Counted from the stretch's first letter, positions 1 through 8,528 are shown. The stretch is 43,629 nt of DNA from Lachnospiraceae bacterium (GCA_030526195.1 JAUNDG010000020.1:1-43629); one strand, 5' to 3'. Notes: generated by a model from the sequence alone, not told the origin. Made by a program: numbers and translations.

Positions 1-1
1 C

Positions 2-457
2 CACGATCACCATGACCATGATCATCACGATCACGACCACGAAGGCGGTTGCTGCGGCGGTCACGACCATGGCCACGATCACCATGACCATGACCATGAT
101 CATCACGATCACGACCACGAAGGCGGCTGCTGCGGTGGCCATGATCACGACCACGATCACCACGATCATCACGACCACGAAGGCGGTTGCTGCGGTGGCC
201 ACGACCATGATCACGACCACGAAGGCGGCTGCTGCGGTGGCCATGATCACGACCACGATCACCATGACCATGATCATCACGATCACGACCACGAAGGCGG
301 TTGCTGCAGCGGTCATGACCACGACCACGATCACCACGATCATGATCACGACCACGAAGGCAGCTGCTGCGGCGGCCACGACCATGACCACGACCACGAA
401 GGCGGTTGCTGCGGCGGTCACGACCATGGCCACGATCACCACCATCATGACCATGCC
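2..457 (+). repeat. In-frame His/Asp/Cys repeat array
   Basis: Seven units of the form EGGCCGG-(HD)n are encoded with Cys-Cys codon pairs at about 50-55, 128-133, 188-193, 230-235, 302-307, 365-370 and 407-412. Spacing between pairs ranges from about 42 to 78 bp, so units have gained or lost His-Asp codons. The DNA is a degenerate CAYGAY array, which makes it prone to slippage and to assembly collapse. The array continues to the left edge and may be longer upstream. Confidence 0.9.
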
Positions 458-2755
458 CACGGCGCTGCGGCCGAGGGTATCGCCGCGGACGATCCGTCCC
501 AGGCTTACTGCAATGACCCGTCCCATCCGGCCGGTTGCCGCGTAGGTGAGCATGACTATGCCGTCGGCCAGAGACGCGTCTTCATTCTGGAAGGTCTTGA
601 CTGCCCGAACTGTGCGCAGAAGATCGAATTCGCCATCAACAAGCTGGATGTTGTGGAGCAGGCCGTTGTGACCTACGCCAACCTCCAGATGCGTGTGGCC
701 GCCACAGAGCAGAAGGGTCTTCACGAACTCATCCAGAAGACCATCGATTCCGTGGAAGCCGGTATCACCGTTATCGAAAGAAAGAGCGGCAGAAAGCCGA
801 AGGTTGAAGAGACAAACGGAGTAAAGAAGGATCCGATGAAGCGCTCCTTAATGGAAATCATCATCGGTGCCCTCATCTTTGTGGTGCCCTTCGTCGCCAG
901 CCATGCTCATCTTGTCAATGAAGGTCCCAGCTGGGCCAGCGTGCTCTTTGTCATCGCCTATATCATCCTGGGCGGCAAGGTTCTCAAGACAGCGGCCTCC
1001 AATATCCGCCGCGGTCAGTGGTTTGATGAAAACTTCCTGATGGCCATTGCCACATTAGGCGCCTTCGTGCTGGGTGTCTACTCCGGCACCTGGGAATTTG
1101 ACGAAGCCGTCGGTGTTATGCTGTTCTACCGCATCGGCGAATACTTCGAACAGAAGGCCACAGCCCAGTCCCGTTCACAGATTATGAACGCCGTCGATAT
1201 GCGTCCGGAAGTCGTCAACCTGGTGAAGGGCGATGATGTGGAAGTCATCGGCGCCGAAGAAGCTGTTGTGGGCGATATCGTTATGGTGCGTCCGGGCGAC
1301 CGTATCCCGCTTGATGGTGTCATCGTGGAAGGTGAAAGCCGCATCGACACCTCACCGGTGACAGGTGAGCCGGTGCCGGTCAAGGCCGGCGTTGGCGACA
1401 GCGTCATTTCCGGTTGCGTCAACACCAGCGGCGTTCTGAAAATGCGTGTCGAGAAGCCGCTTGAGGATTCTATGGTAACCCGCATTCTGGATTCTGTCGA
1501 AAATGCGGCGGCTTCCAAACCGCAGATTGACCGTTTCATCACCAAGTTCTCCCGGATCTACACACCGATCGTCGTTCTGGCGGCTCTGGCTGTTGCCATC
1601 ATTCCGTCACTGCTGGCGCTGGGTGGCATCAGACTGCCGATGGTGGCTGCCATGCATCCGGAACTGGCCGATTATGTGCAGTACTGGATCACCACAGCCT
1701 TAACATTCCTTGTTATCAGCTGCCCCTGCGCTCTGGTTCTGTCCGTCCCGCTGGCTTTCTTTGCCGGCATCGGCGCAGCATCCAAGAAAAATATCCTCTT
1801 CAAGGGCGGTATTGCCATTGAAGGTCTTAAGAATGTCAAGTCTGTTGTTATGGATAAGACCGGTACCATCACAGAGGGTAACTTCGTGGTGCAGCAGGTT
1901 TGCCAGGCACCGGACAAGGCTTACAGCGAAAATGAATTACTGGCTCTGGCCGCTTCCGCAGAAATGACATCCACACATCCCATCGGCACCAGCATTGTGG
2001 CCGCCGCTAAGGAACAGGGTCTTGACGTGGTGTCTCCGGAAACCATGGAAGAACTGGCCGGCAGAGGTATCAAAGCTCTGTGCAAGGGCAAAGAGGTTCT
2101 GGCCGGCAACCGCAAACTTCTGGAAGAAGCCGGTGTGGATCTGAGTGCTTATGTTAAGGAAGGCTTCGGCACAGAAGTTCTTCTGGCCATTGACGGCCGT
2201 TATGCCGGTGCCGTTGTGATCGCCGATACGATCAAGAAGGATGCACCGGGCGCCATCAAGAAGATCAAGAGTCTGGGTATCCTGACAGCCATGCTGACAG
2301 GTGATGCCAAGGACAGCGCTGAGGATGTGGCTAAGAAGACCGGTATCGACGAGGTTCACGCCAAGCTGATGCCGCAGGATAAGCTGGCTCACCTCATGCA
2401 GATCCGTGAAAAACACGGCAATGTCATGTTCGTCGGTGACGGCATCAACGATGCGCCGGTTCTGGCCGGTGCCGATGTGGGTGCTGCCATGGGCAGCGGT
2501 GCAGACGCCGCCATCGAAGCGGCCGATGTTGTCTTCATGACATCCGCCATGGATGCTATTCCGGAAGCCATCGATATCGCCAAGGCCACAAACCGCAAGG
2601 CCTGGCAGAATGTCTGGTTCGCTCTGGCCATCAAGATCATCGTTATGATCCTGGGTCTTTGCGGCTATGCCAACATGTGGGTGGCTGTTTTTGCCGACAC
2701 AGGCGTTTCCATGCTGTGTCTCCTCAATTCCTTCTTAATTCTGAAGAGAAAGTAA
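2..2755 (+). CDS. Zn/Cd/Pb-type P1B ATPase, 5' truncated, His/Cys-rich N-terminus
   Basis: The frame is open from the left edge, so the gene starts outside the window; an internal ATG at 653 is not the start because the metal-binding domain lies before it. Seven EG(G/S)CC(G/S)G units alternating with His/Asp runs fill the first ~150 visible codons. A heavy-metal-associated domain follows (CPNC, codons at 602-613). The ATPase core has TGE in the actuator, an SCPC membrane motif (Cys codons 1721 and 1727), the phosphorylated DKTGT (1853), an HP motif near 1975 and GDGINDAP near 2435. CPC plus the C-terminal DTG near 2696 point to the PIB-2 group, which exports Zn, Cd or Pb from the cytoplasm using ATP. 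The His/Cys tail would be a cytosolic metal sponge or sensor. A MATE gene follows 8 bp downstream. Substrate is inferred, not shown. Confidence 0.93.
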   Translation, partial: HDHHDHDHHDHDHEGGCCGGHDHGHDHHDHDHDHHDHDHEGGCCGGHDHDHDHHDHHDHEGGCCGGHDHDHDHEGGCCGGHDHDHDHHDHDHHDHDHEGGCCSGHDHDHDHHDHDHDHEGSCCGGHDHDHDHEGGCCGGHDHGHDHHHHDHAHGAAAEGIAADDPSQAYCNDPSHPAGCRVGEHDYAVGQRRVFILEGLDCPNCAQKIEFAINKLDVVEQAVVTYANLQMRVAATEQKGLHELIQKTIDSVEAGITVIERKSGRKPKVEETNGVKKDPMKRSLMEIIIGALIFVVPFVASHAHLVNEGPSWASVLFVIAYIILGGKVLKTAASNIRRGQWFDENFLMAIATLGAFVLGVYSGTWEFDEAVGVMLFYRIGEYFEQKATAQSRSQIMNAVDMRPEVVNLVKGDDVEVIGAEEAVVGDIVMVRPGDRIPLDGVIVEGESRIDTSPVTGEPVPVKAGVGDSVISGCVNTSGVLKMRVEKPLEDSMVTRILDSVENAAASKPQIDRFITKFSRIYTPIVVLAALAVAIIPSLLALGGIRLPMVAAMHPELADYVQYWITTALTFLVISCPCALVLSVPLAFFAGIGAASKKNILFKGGIAIEGLKNVKSVVMDKTGTITEGNFVVQQVCQAPDKAYSENELLALAASAEMTSTHPIGTSIVAAAKEQGLDVVSPETMEELAGRGIKALCKGKEVLAGNRKLLEEAGVDLSAYVKEGFGTEVLLAIDGRYAGAVVIADTIKKDAPGAIKKIKSLGILTAMLTGDAKDSAEDVAKKTGIDEVHAKLMPQDKLAHLMQIREKHGNVMFVGDGINDAPVLAGADVGAAMGSGADAAIEAADVVFMTSAMDAIPEAIDIAKATNRKAWQNVWFALAIKIIVMILGLCGYANMWVAVFADTGVSMLCLLNSFLILKRK

Positions 2756-2763
2756 TCTGACGC

Positions 2764-4131
2764 ATGAAAAAAGAACATTCTATGCTTCATGGAAGGATCT
2801 TGCTTTCAATCGTCATTTTTGCACTCCCTTTGCTGGGCAGCAGCATTGTGCAGCAGCTGTATAATACGGCGGATTTACTGTTTGTCAGTAACTTCGCCGG
2901 CAAAACAGCCGCAGCCGCTGTTGGTGCCAGCGGTCTCATTTTCACCTGTCTCATCGGCATCTGCACCGGGTTGTCTGTTGGTGTCAACATTCTGGTGGCC
3001 AACGCCGTGGGGCAGGGGAAAATGGATTATGCGCGATACATTTCCAGAATGGCGGTGATCATCAGTGTTATCACCGGCCTGGTGCTGATGGTGCTGGGGC
3101 TTGTTCTGGCAGAGCCGGTGCTCCGCATCATGCAGACACCGGACAATATTGTGCCCGTGGCTCTTGTCTATCTGCGGACCTATCTTGTGAGCATGCCCTT
3201 TATGGTCATCTACAACATGGGCAGCAGCGTGATGCGGGGCTTCGGCAATTCAAAGACACCGTTCCTGATCCTGGTCGCCGGCGGCTGCTTCAACATCCTG
3301 GCAGACTTCCTGCTGGTGGCGGTTTTGAAAATGGGTGTCTTCGGCGCCGCCTTGGCAACGCTGATCTGCCAGGGCATCTGCGCTATTCTGGTGCTTTGGG
3401 TGCTGGTGCGGAAAAAGAGCGCCGGCTCCATCGCCGGAAAATGGTGCCGGCCGGATAGCCTTCTATTAAGGAAGATATTCGGTCTCAGCATCCCCGTGGC
3501 CATTCAGGCCATCGTGGTGACCTTGTCCAACATCATCGTGCAAAGCCACATCAACGCCTTTGGCGAAGATACCATCGCCGCTTTCACGGCCTATTTCCGT
3601 ATTGAATGCTTTCTCTACCTGCCACTGGTGGCGGTGGGACAGGCCATGACCACCTTTGCGGGGCAGAATGCGGGGGCCGGCCAGCATCGTAGGATCCGGC
3701 AGGGCGCCATTTCCGCAGCTATTGCCTGTGGGGTCTTCGCCTTCCTGCTGGGGTTGGTGCTGGTGCTCAATCGGCGCCTGGTCTTTGGCTGGTTTCTGCA
3801 GGATGCGGAGGTTCTGCGCATCGGCGGAGAAATCGTGTCCCTCACATTTCCTCTTTACTGGCTGTACGGTGTGCTCGAGGTGTTCAGCGGTTCCATGAAG
3901 GGACTGGGTCGCACCGTGACATCCATGTGCATCACCTTCGGCGTGCTTTGCGCCGGGCGCGTGGCGTATCTCTTTGTCACAGACCTTTTCGTCAGACAGG
4001 TGAAGGTGGTGGCAGCGGTCTATCCGCTGACCTGGGGCTGTGCGGCACTTTTATTTATGATTCTATTCTTTATGTATAACAGGAAGCTGATAAGGAGTTC
4101 CGAAAATGGAAAATCTGAGAAACAGCCATGA
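2764..4131 (+). CDS. MATE family efflux transporter
   Basis: A 455-residue membrane protein of about twelve hydrophobic segments. The N-terminal LPLLGSSIVQQLYNTADLLFV, the conserved QxxGxG region after TM3 and the second-half repeat PVAIQAIVVTLSNIIV match the DinF/NorM-like MATE superfamily, which uses Na+ or H+ gradients to export cationic organic compounds. The length is normal. It starts 8 bp after the ATPase stop and overlaps the next gene by 26 bp, so the three are almost certainly co-transcribed and translationally coupled. The ribosome binding site is weak (GAGAAAG inside the ATPase end), in keeping with coupling. Context suggests export of a metal- or tetrapyrrole-linked small molecule, but that is inference. 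Confidence 0.9.
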   Translation: MKKEHSMLHGRILLSIVIFALPLLGSSIVQQLYNTADLLFVSNFAGKTAAAAVGASGLIFTCLIGICTGLSVGVNILVANAVGQGKMDYARYISRMAVIISVITGLVLMVLGLVLAEPVLRIMQTPDNIVPVALVYLRTYLVSMPFMVIYNMGSSVMRGFGNSKTPFLILVAGGCFNILADFLLVAVLKMGVFGAALATLICQGICAILVLWVLVRKKSAGSIAGKWCRPDSLLLRKIFGLSIPVAIQAIVVTLSNIIVQSHINAFGEDTIAAFTAYFRIECFLYLPLVAVGQAMTTFAGQNAGAGQHRRIRQGAISAAIACGVFAFLLGLVLVLNRRLVFGWFLQDAEVLRIGGEIVSLTFPLYWLYGVLEVFSGSMKGLGRTVTSMCITFGVLCAGRVAYLFVTDLFVRQVKVVAAVYPLTWGCAALLFMILFFMYNRKLIRSSENGKSEKQP

Positions 4132-5902
4132 GATCGGCGAGCAGGAGATCCTGGTAGCCAGCTTCGGCACCCGTTATGCCGAGCAGCGCACCCGGGCCAT
4201 CGCTGCGATTGAAGAGGCTATTGAAGAAACATTTCCGCAATGGGATGTCAGACGGGCCTTTACCAGTCAGATGATCCTGAAAAATCTGAGAAAACACGAC
4301 GGTCTCGCCATCGATGATGTGAGAGAGGCCCTCGAAAATGCCAGAAATGCCGGGGTGAAGCGTCTGGTGATCCAGCCGGCGCTCATCATGGAAGGCATTG
4401 AATACAACGATATCTGTGCTCTGGGCCGCAATTATATCGACAGTTTTGAGAAAATCTGCATCGGTAAGCCGCTGTTCTCTTCGGAGGATGATTACAAGCG
4501 GATCATGCGGGCCATCGTGGCTGACACCGCCGCCTATCAGGACGGGGAGACAGCCATCTGCTATATGGGCCACGGCACAACCGTGGAAGCCAATCGCGTC
4601 TACTGCAAGTTGCAGCAGAAATTCAACAGTGCCGGATTTGATCAGTATCTGGTGGGCACCGTGGAATCCGATCCCGATGTGACCCATCTGATGGCCAAGG
4701 TGAAGGCCGGCAAATATAAACGCATCGTTCTCCGCCCCCTCATGATCGTGGCCGGGGACCATGCGCACCAGGATATGGCCGGCGATGCGGCAGACTCCTG
4801 GAAGAGCCTTTTTGAAGCCGAAGGCTATGAGGTCATCTGCGAACTTAAGGGTCTTGGTGAAATGGAAGAGATCCAGAACCTGATGGTGCAGCACACCAAG
4901 GATGCGATGCGCGATCTGGATGAGGCCGATTACTTCGATCTGGGCGAATTCCATGTGCGCCCCGGCGAAAAACAGCAGGGCCATCTCTATGTTGATCGTA
5001 CAGCTTTCACGCTGCACGCCACCGTGATCCGGGGGTATCGTCCCGGCAAGGTGCTGCTGCTGACCGGCGGTGTGCACAGCTGTGAATATGTGGGCATCCA
5101 GGCCCTCATCGAGCTGGCCGACAAGCTGACACCGGAAGAGGTGATCGGTACCGTGATCATCATCCCCGTTGTCAACACCAGCGGGTTCGAGCACAGACTG
5201 CCCAGCGTCCTGCCGGAAGATCATAAGAATCTCAACCGTGTGTTCCCGGGTGATCCGGAGGGCACGGCGGCGGACCGTCTGGCGTATTACATTCAGCAGA
5301 AACTCTTCACAAGAGTTGACTATTATATTGACGTTCACTGCGGCGGTATCTATGAAGATCTCCGTCCTTATGTCTACTTCGTGGGCAACTGCGATCCGGC
5401 GGTGTCCGACCAGGCTGAAACCGCGGCTTCCTGCTGCGATGTGGCCTATATGGTCAAATCCAACGCCTCAACCGGTGCCTACAACTATGCCGGCATCATG
5501 GGTATTCCGTCCCTGCTGCTGGAAAGAGGCGGCCGTGGCCGCTGGACACATCAGGAGGTGCGGGATGATATCCGCGATATCGTCAACGTGATGCGGTTGT
5601 GGGGCTTTTTGAGCGGAGAACCCTTATTGCCGATCCTGCCGCCCCGTTGTCTCTATAATCCGATCTATCACTGCGTCGAGCATTCCGGTTTCTGGTATCC
5701 GACCATTGATATCGAACAGAACATCACAAGAGGTCAGGTGATCGGTGAGATCCGCGACTATCACGGCCATGTTCTGGAGGTTTGTGTCGCTGAGCATTCC
5801 GGACAGATTATGTACATGACAAAGACACTCTGGGTCGACAAGGCCACAGAAGTGGCCATGTACGCTGTGTTCTGCGATTGCGACGAATGCGACCATCACT
5901 AA
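4106..5902 (+). CDS. CbiK-like cobaltochelatase fused to AstE/AspA zinc hydrolase
   Basis: A 598-residue, apparently cytoplasmic fusion. Residues ~13-270 match the class II anaerobic sirohydrochlorin cobaltochelatase CbiK: FGT near the start, RRAFTS, MGHGT (H156) and AGDHAHQDMAGD (H219), the two metal-handling histidines of that family, then GLGE. Residues ~285-590 match the succinylglutamate desuccinylase/aspartoacylase family: GGVHSCE (H324, E327) and DVH (H411) as zinc ligands, NLNRVFPG as the substrate-binding segment and LLLERGG carrying the likely catalytic Glu. The protein ends CDCDECDHH, a probable extra metal site. AAGGAG lies 8 bp before the ATG. CbiK inserts Co2+ (or Ni/Fe) into sirohydrochlorin, while AstE/AspA enzymes cleave N-acyl amino acids; their fusion is unusual and the joint reaction is unknown. 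No other cobalamin gene is nearby. Confidence 0.85.
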   Translation: MENLRNSHEIGEQEILVASFGTRYAEQRTRAIAAIEEAIEETFPQWDVRRAFTSQMILKNLRKHDGLAIDDVREALENARNAGVKRLVIQPALIMEGIEYNDICALGRNYIDSFEKICIGKPLFSSEDDYKRIMRAIVADTAAYQDGETAICYMGHGTTVEANRVYCKLQQKFNSAGFDQYLVGTVESDPDVTHLMAKVKAGKYKRIVLRPLMIVAGDHAHQDMAGDAADSWKSLFEAEGYEVICELKGLGEMEEIQNLMVQHTKDAMRDLDEADYFDLGEFHVRPGEKQQGHLYVDRTAFTLHATVIRGYRPGKVLLLTGGVHSCEYVGIQALIELADKLTPEEVIGTVIIIPVVNTSGFEHRLPSVLPEDHKNLNRVFPGDPEGTAADRLAYYIQQKLFTRVDYYIDVHCGGIYEDLRPYVYFVGNCDPAVSDQAETAASCCDVAYMVKSNASTGAYNYAGIMGIPSLLLERGGRGRWTHQEVRDDIRDIVNVMRLWGFLSGEPLLPILPPRCLYNPIYHCVEHSGFWYPTIDIEQNITRGQVIGEIRDYHGHVLEVCVAEHSGQIMYMTKTLWVDKATEVAMYAVFCDCDECDHH

Positions 5903-5930
5903 GCGTTTCACATTTTTATTTTCTCCTACG

Positions 5931-5965
5931 CAGGCTGCCGTCACCAACAGTGCGGCAGCCTGTTT
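5931..5965 (+). terminator. Stem-loop after the fusion gene, weak terminator
   Basis: A perfect 10-bp stem (5931-5940 with 5953-5962) and a 12-nt loop sit 28 bp after the stop codon. The following T run is short (TGTTTGTCC), so it may be a leaky terminator or an mRNA-stabilising hairpin before the second hydrolase gene. Confidence 0.6.
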
Positions 5966-6123
5966 GTCCATCACCGTCGGGCTATCGGGAAAGTGCCATT
6001 TTCACAGGAGATTGTCCGGCACCGGGGTCTGATCCGGATGGTGGCATTGTCGGCGATCCTGTCACAGGCGACACCTGTAGATTTTGCATTGAATAAAAGG
6101 TATATCTAATAGGAAGAAACACC

Positions 6124-7065
6124 ATGAACGTATGCGGCATCACATGTCAGAGGGGTGAAAAAAAGCAAGTTATGCTGCGCCCCTACGATCTGCCCTTCGA
6201 GCTGCCGGTCACACTCATTTGCGGCCGCCGTCAGGGCATGACCCTTCTGGTCACCACTCAGATCCACGCCGGTGAATACAACGGCTCGGCGGCGTCCATG
6301 CTGCTGGCCCGGGACATCGATCCCGAACGCCTGGCGGGCAATCTGATCATTTTCCATTGCGTCAACCTCACCGGCTTCTGGCAGCGCAAGCGGCGCTTCG
6401 TGCCGGAGGACCGGGCCAACCTGAATGCCAATTTCCCCGGCGATCGCCACGGCACAACGGGCCATCAGATCGCCCGTTGGTTTGTGGAGCACATTTTCCC
6501 GCAGGTGGAGTTCATCACGGATCTCCACGGCGGCAAGGACAACGACCTTCTGGAACCCTGTATCTTCTATCCTCGGGCCAAATCTGTCACGGAAATGGCG
6601 CTCTCGGCGGCCAAAAAGATGAATGTGCCTTACCTGCTGGCCTCCTCAAATGCCACCGGGCTTTACGGCTACGCGGCCAATGAAATGAACATCCCCGGTT
6701 TTATCATCGAGCGGGGCTACGGCTGCGTGCAGCGACCGGAATGGATCGAGGGTCATCGCGACGGCGTGCGTCTTCTGATGGACCATTTTCGGATGTATGA
6801 ACTTGAGCGGGAAATTCCCCATCCGGAACCGAAGGTCTATGAGCGGTCGGCCTATATCACATTTTCGGAAAGAGGTGTCTGGCATCCGACCATGACGCCG
6901 GGTCAGCCCTTTGAAAAGGGGGCGCTCCTGGGCTACACCTCGGACTTCTTCGGCAACGTTATCAATCGCTACGAAGCCGAGCATGCCGGCACACCCATTT
7001 ATTTCAACGCCGGTCTGTGCGTGCTGGAGGGAGACGAAGCCATCGCCTATGGGATTGATGAGTAA
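6124..7065 (+). CDS. AstE/AspA family zinc hydrolase, stand-alone paralogue
   Basis: 313 residues homologous along their length to the C-terminal half of the preceding fusion protein. Zinc ligands are IHAGE (H48, E51) and DLH (H135), and IIERG holds the probable catalytic Glu. The fusion's NLNRVFPG is here NLNANFPG, so the conserved Arg that normally binds the substrate carboxylate is replaced by Ala; a different substrate or weakened activity is likely. AGGAAG precedes the ATG. It follows the fusion gene by 221 bp containing a hairpin, same strand. Members of this family deacylate N-acyl amino acids such as succinylglutamate or acetylaspartate; the real substrate cannot be read from the sequence. 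Confidence 0.85.
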   Translation: MNVCGITCQRGEKKQVMLRPYDLPFELPVTLICGRRQGMTLLVTTQIHAGEYNGSAASMLLARDIDPERLAGNLIIFHCVNLTGFWQRKRRFVPEDRANLNANFPGDRHGTTGHQIARWFVEHIFPQVEFITDLHGGKDNDLLEPCIFYPRAKSVTEMALSAAKKMNVPYLLASSNATGLYGYAANEMNIPGFIIERGYGCVQRPEWIEGHRDGVRLLMDHFRMYELEREIPHPEPKVYERSAYITFSERGVWHPTMTPGQPFEKGALLGYTSDFFGNVINRYEAEHAGTPIYFNAGLCVLEGDEAIAYGIDE

Positions 7066-7209
7066 GCGTATCCCGTGTATCCGTGTGGGCGGAGGCGGCT
7101 CCGTGAGCTGTCATCATTCAGGAAATGGCGCTCCCGGCGTCATCAGGCTGAGGCGATGAGATTGGAAGTGTCAGGCACTTTTTGGAATTATATAAAAGTT
7201 TTAGAAAAT

Positions 7210-7236
7210 GAGGGGCGAGAAGGCCCCTCGTTTGTT
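7210..7236 (+). terminator. Intrinsic terminator of the metal cassette
   Basis: Stem GAGGGGC (7210-7216) with GCCCCTC (7223-7229), 6-nt loop, then GTTTGTT. It lies 145 bp downstream of the second hydrolase gene. Confidence 0.7.
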
Positions 7237-7241
7237 ATAAT
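7233..7241 (+). promoter_or_regulatory. Candidate extended -10 for the Hrb gene
   Basis: TGTTATAAT is a perfect TGn-TATAAT extended -10. No -35 stands out, as is usual for this promoter class. The inverted repeat at 7244-7272 covers the likely transcription start. Confidence 0.45.
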
Positions 7242-7396
7242 AAGGCATAACCAGGCTGAGATGCGTTATGCCGTTTGACTTAAGCGCGATTTCCGGCGGG
7301 AACTCCTGCAGGAAACATGTGATGAGCATCCAGCCGTGAAATCTATGAATGATAATGGCCGGGAACGGCAAAAAATGGAAAAAGGAGGGCCTCCCC

Positions 7397-8191
7397 ATGA
7401 ACAAGAAAGCTATGTACAAACTCAGCTACGGACTTTTCGTTCTGACCGCCAAGGAAGGTGACAAGGACAACGGCTGCATCGTCAACACCGCTATTCAGGC
7501 TGCATCCACACCGAATCAGGTCAGCGTGTGCGTCAACAAAGCCAACTACACCCACGATATGATCATGCGGACCGGCCTCTTTACCGTGTCCATCATCGGC
7601 CAGGATGCCACCTTCGATCTGTTTAAGCATTTTGGGTTTGCGACAGGCCGTGAAGTGGACAAATTCGCGGATTTCGCCGATGCAGCCCGCGCCGAAAATG
7701 GCCTGCTCTACGTCACCAAGGGCACCAACGCCTACATTTCCGTCAAGGTCACGCAGACCGTTGACCTGGGCTCCCACTCGATGTTCGTCGGCGAAGTCAC
7801 CGACATGGAAGTGCTGAGCGATGTGCCGTCAGCTACTTATGAATATTACATGGCTAACATCAAGCCGAAGAAACCGGCCCCCGCTCCGGCACCGGAAGCC
7901 GGCGGCAAGACTGTCTGGGTCTGCAAGATCTGCAACTACGAATATGAAGGCGAAGAACTGCCGCCGGATTACATCTGCCCGCTGTGCAAGCATCCGGCCG
8001 AAGACTTCGAAAAAGTCGTCAAACCTGCCGATCCCGCCCCGGCTCCCGCACCTGCCGAAGATGCCGGCGGTAAGACCGTCTGGGTCTGCAAGATCTGCGG
8101 CTATGAATACGAAGGTGAAGAACTGCCGCCGGATTACATCTGCCCGCTGTGTAAGCATCCCGTGGATGATTTTGAGAAAGTTGTGAAGTGA
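7397..8191 (+). CDS. hrb: High-molecular-weight rubredoxin: flavin reductase plus two rubredoxin domains
   Basis: Start chosen at 7397 because AAAGGAGGG lies just upstream; a longer in-frame start at 7349 lacks a site. Of 264 residues, ~1-155 form a flavin reductase-like FMN-binding domain (begins KLSYGLFVLTA, includes NTAIQAAS). Two rubredoxin domains follow, each WVCKIC...ICPLCKHP with CxxC/CxxC iron ligands, separated and preceded by Pro/Ala linkers. The two are almost identical (about 39 of 41 residues), a recent duplication; the usual clostridial Hrb carries one. Such proteins shuttle electrons from NAD(P)H to rubredoxin-dependent oxidoreductases such as FprA in O2/NO defence of anaerobes. 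It stands alone between a promoter and a terminator. Confidence 0.9.
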   Translation: MNKKAMYKLSYGLFVLTAKEGDKDNGCIVNTAIQAASTPNQVSVCVNKANYTHDMIMRTGLFTVSIIGQDATFDLFKHFGFATGREVDKFADFADAARAENGLLYVTKGTNAYISVKVTQTVDLGSHSMFVGEVTDMEVLSDVPSATYEYYMANIKPKKPAPAPAPEAGGKTVWVCKICNYEYEGEELPPDYICPLCKHPAEDFEKVVKPADPAPAPAPAEDAGGKTVWVCKICGYEYEGEELPPDYICPLCKHPVDDFEKVVK

Positions 8192-8302
8192 ATGGATGAC
8201 CTGCAAGGTCGCGAAAGAAGGCCATGAAAAGCGGTTTGCTTCGTGAGCCATGCGGACACGATCGGTTCGAGAAAGTGAATAAGAAAAAATAAAGATAAGA
8301 GA

Positions 8303-8331
8303 AGAGTCAGCCGGGAGGCTGGCTCTTTTTT
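8303..8331 (+). terminator. Strong intrinsic terminator after Hrb
   Basis: Ten-bp stem (8303-8312 with 8317-8326, one G-T pair), GGGA tetraloop and a run of T's (8326-8331). Confidence 0.9.
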
Positions 8332-8416
8332 GACGCAAATAATGCTATAAAAATCCGCAGGCTATTATTTGTGTATCTTGTCGCAACGCAAGGTGGCGGT
8401 AAATTGCCGGAATTGA

Positions 8417-8425
8417 TGGTATAAT
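8417..8425 (+). promoter_or_regulatory. Extended -10 promoter of the toxin-bearing operon
   Basis: TGGTATAAT matches the TGn-TATAAT extended -10 element. It lies about 100 bp before the ATG at 8529 and is the only good promoter upstream of the six-gene run. No -35 at the proper distance. Confidence 0.55.
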
Positions 8426-8528
8426 TTCAGAAAACCATATTAATGTGCCTGAATAGATAGAATGCCCAAAAAAGGGAGAGGCATATGTAAATGGCGTATT
8501 ATTTGATTCGTTGAGTTGGGGGTGCCTA

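Larger units (their letters stand above)
7066..7396 (+). other. Intergenic region between AstE paralogue and Hrb gene
   Basis: No convincing gene. It holds a terminator (7210-7236), an overlapping extended -10 (TGTTATAAT, 7233-7241) and an 8-bp inverted repeat GGCATAAC/GTTATGCC (7244-7251 with 7265-7272) right after that -10, where an operator would sit. The leader to the Hrb start is about 145 nt. No riboswitch was recognised. Confidence 0.6.
8192..8528 (+). other. Intergenic region at the edge of the AT-rich island
   Basis: Contains the Hrb terminator (8303-8331) and an extended -10 (8417-8425). Base composition becomes AT-rich from about 8340 on. No gene, tRNA or attachment-site-like repeat was recognised. 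Confidence 0.6.

Noticed and set aside
12-545. Open frame of Met/Thr/Ala repeats in the His-rich region
   Set aside because: It is the shifted reading of the CAYGAY repeats; the His/Cys frame joins the metal-binding domain and ATPase without a stop.
4070-5338. 422-codon minus-strand open frame opposite the chelatase fusion
   Set aside because: No ribosome binding site or recognisable domain; the plus strand carries clear CbiK and AstE motifs.
5903-6123. Cobalamin riboswitch beside the CbiK fusion
   Set aside because: No B12-box-like sequence found; only a 10-bp hairpin is present.
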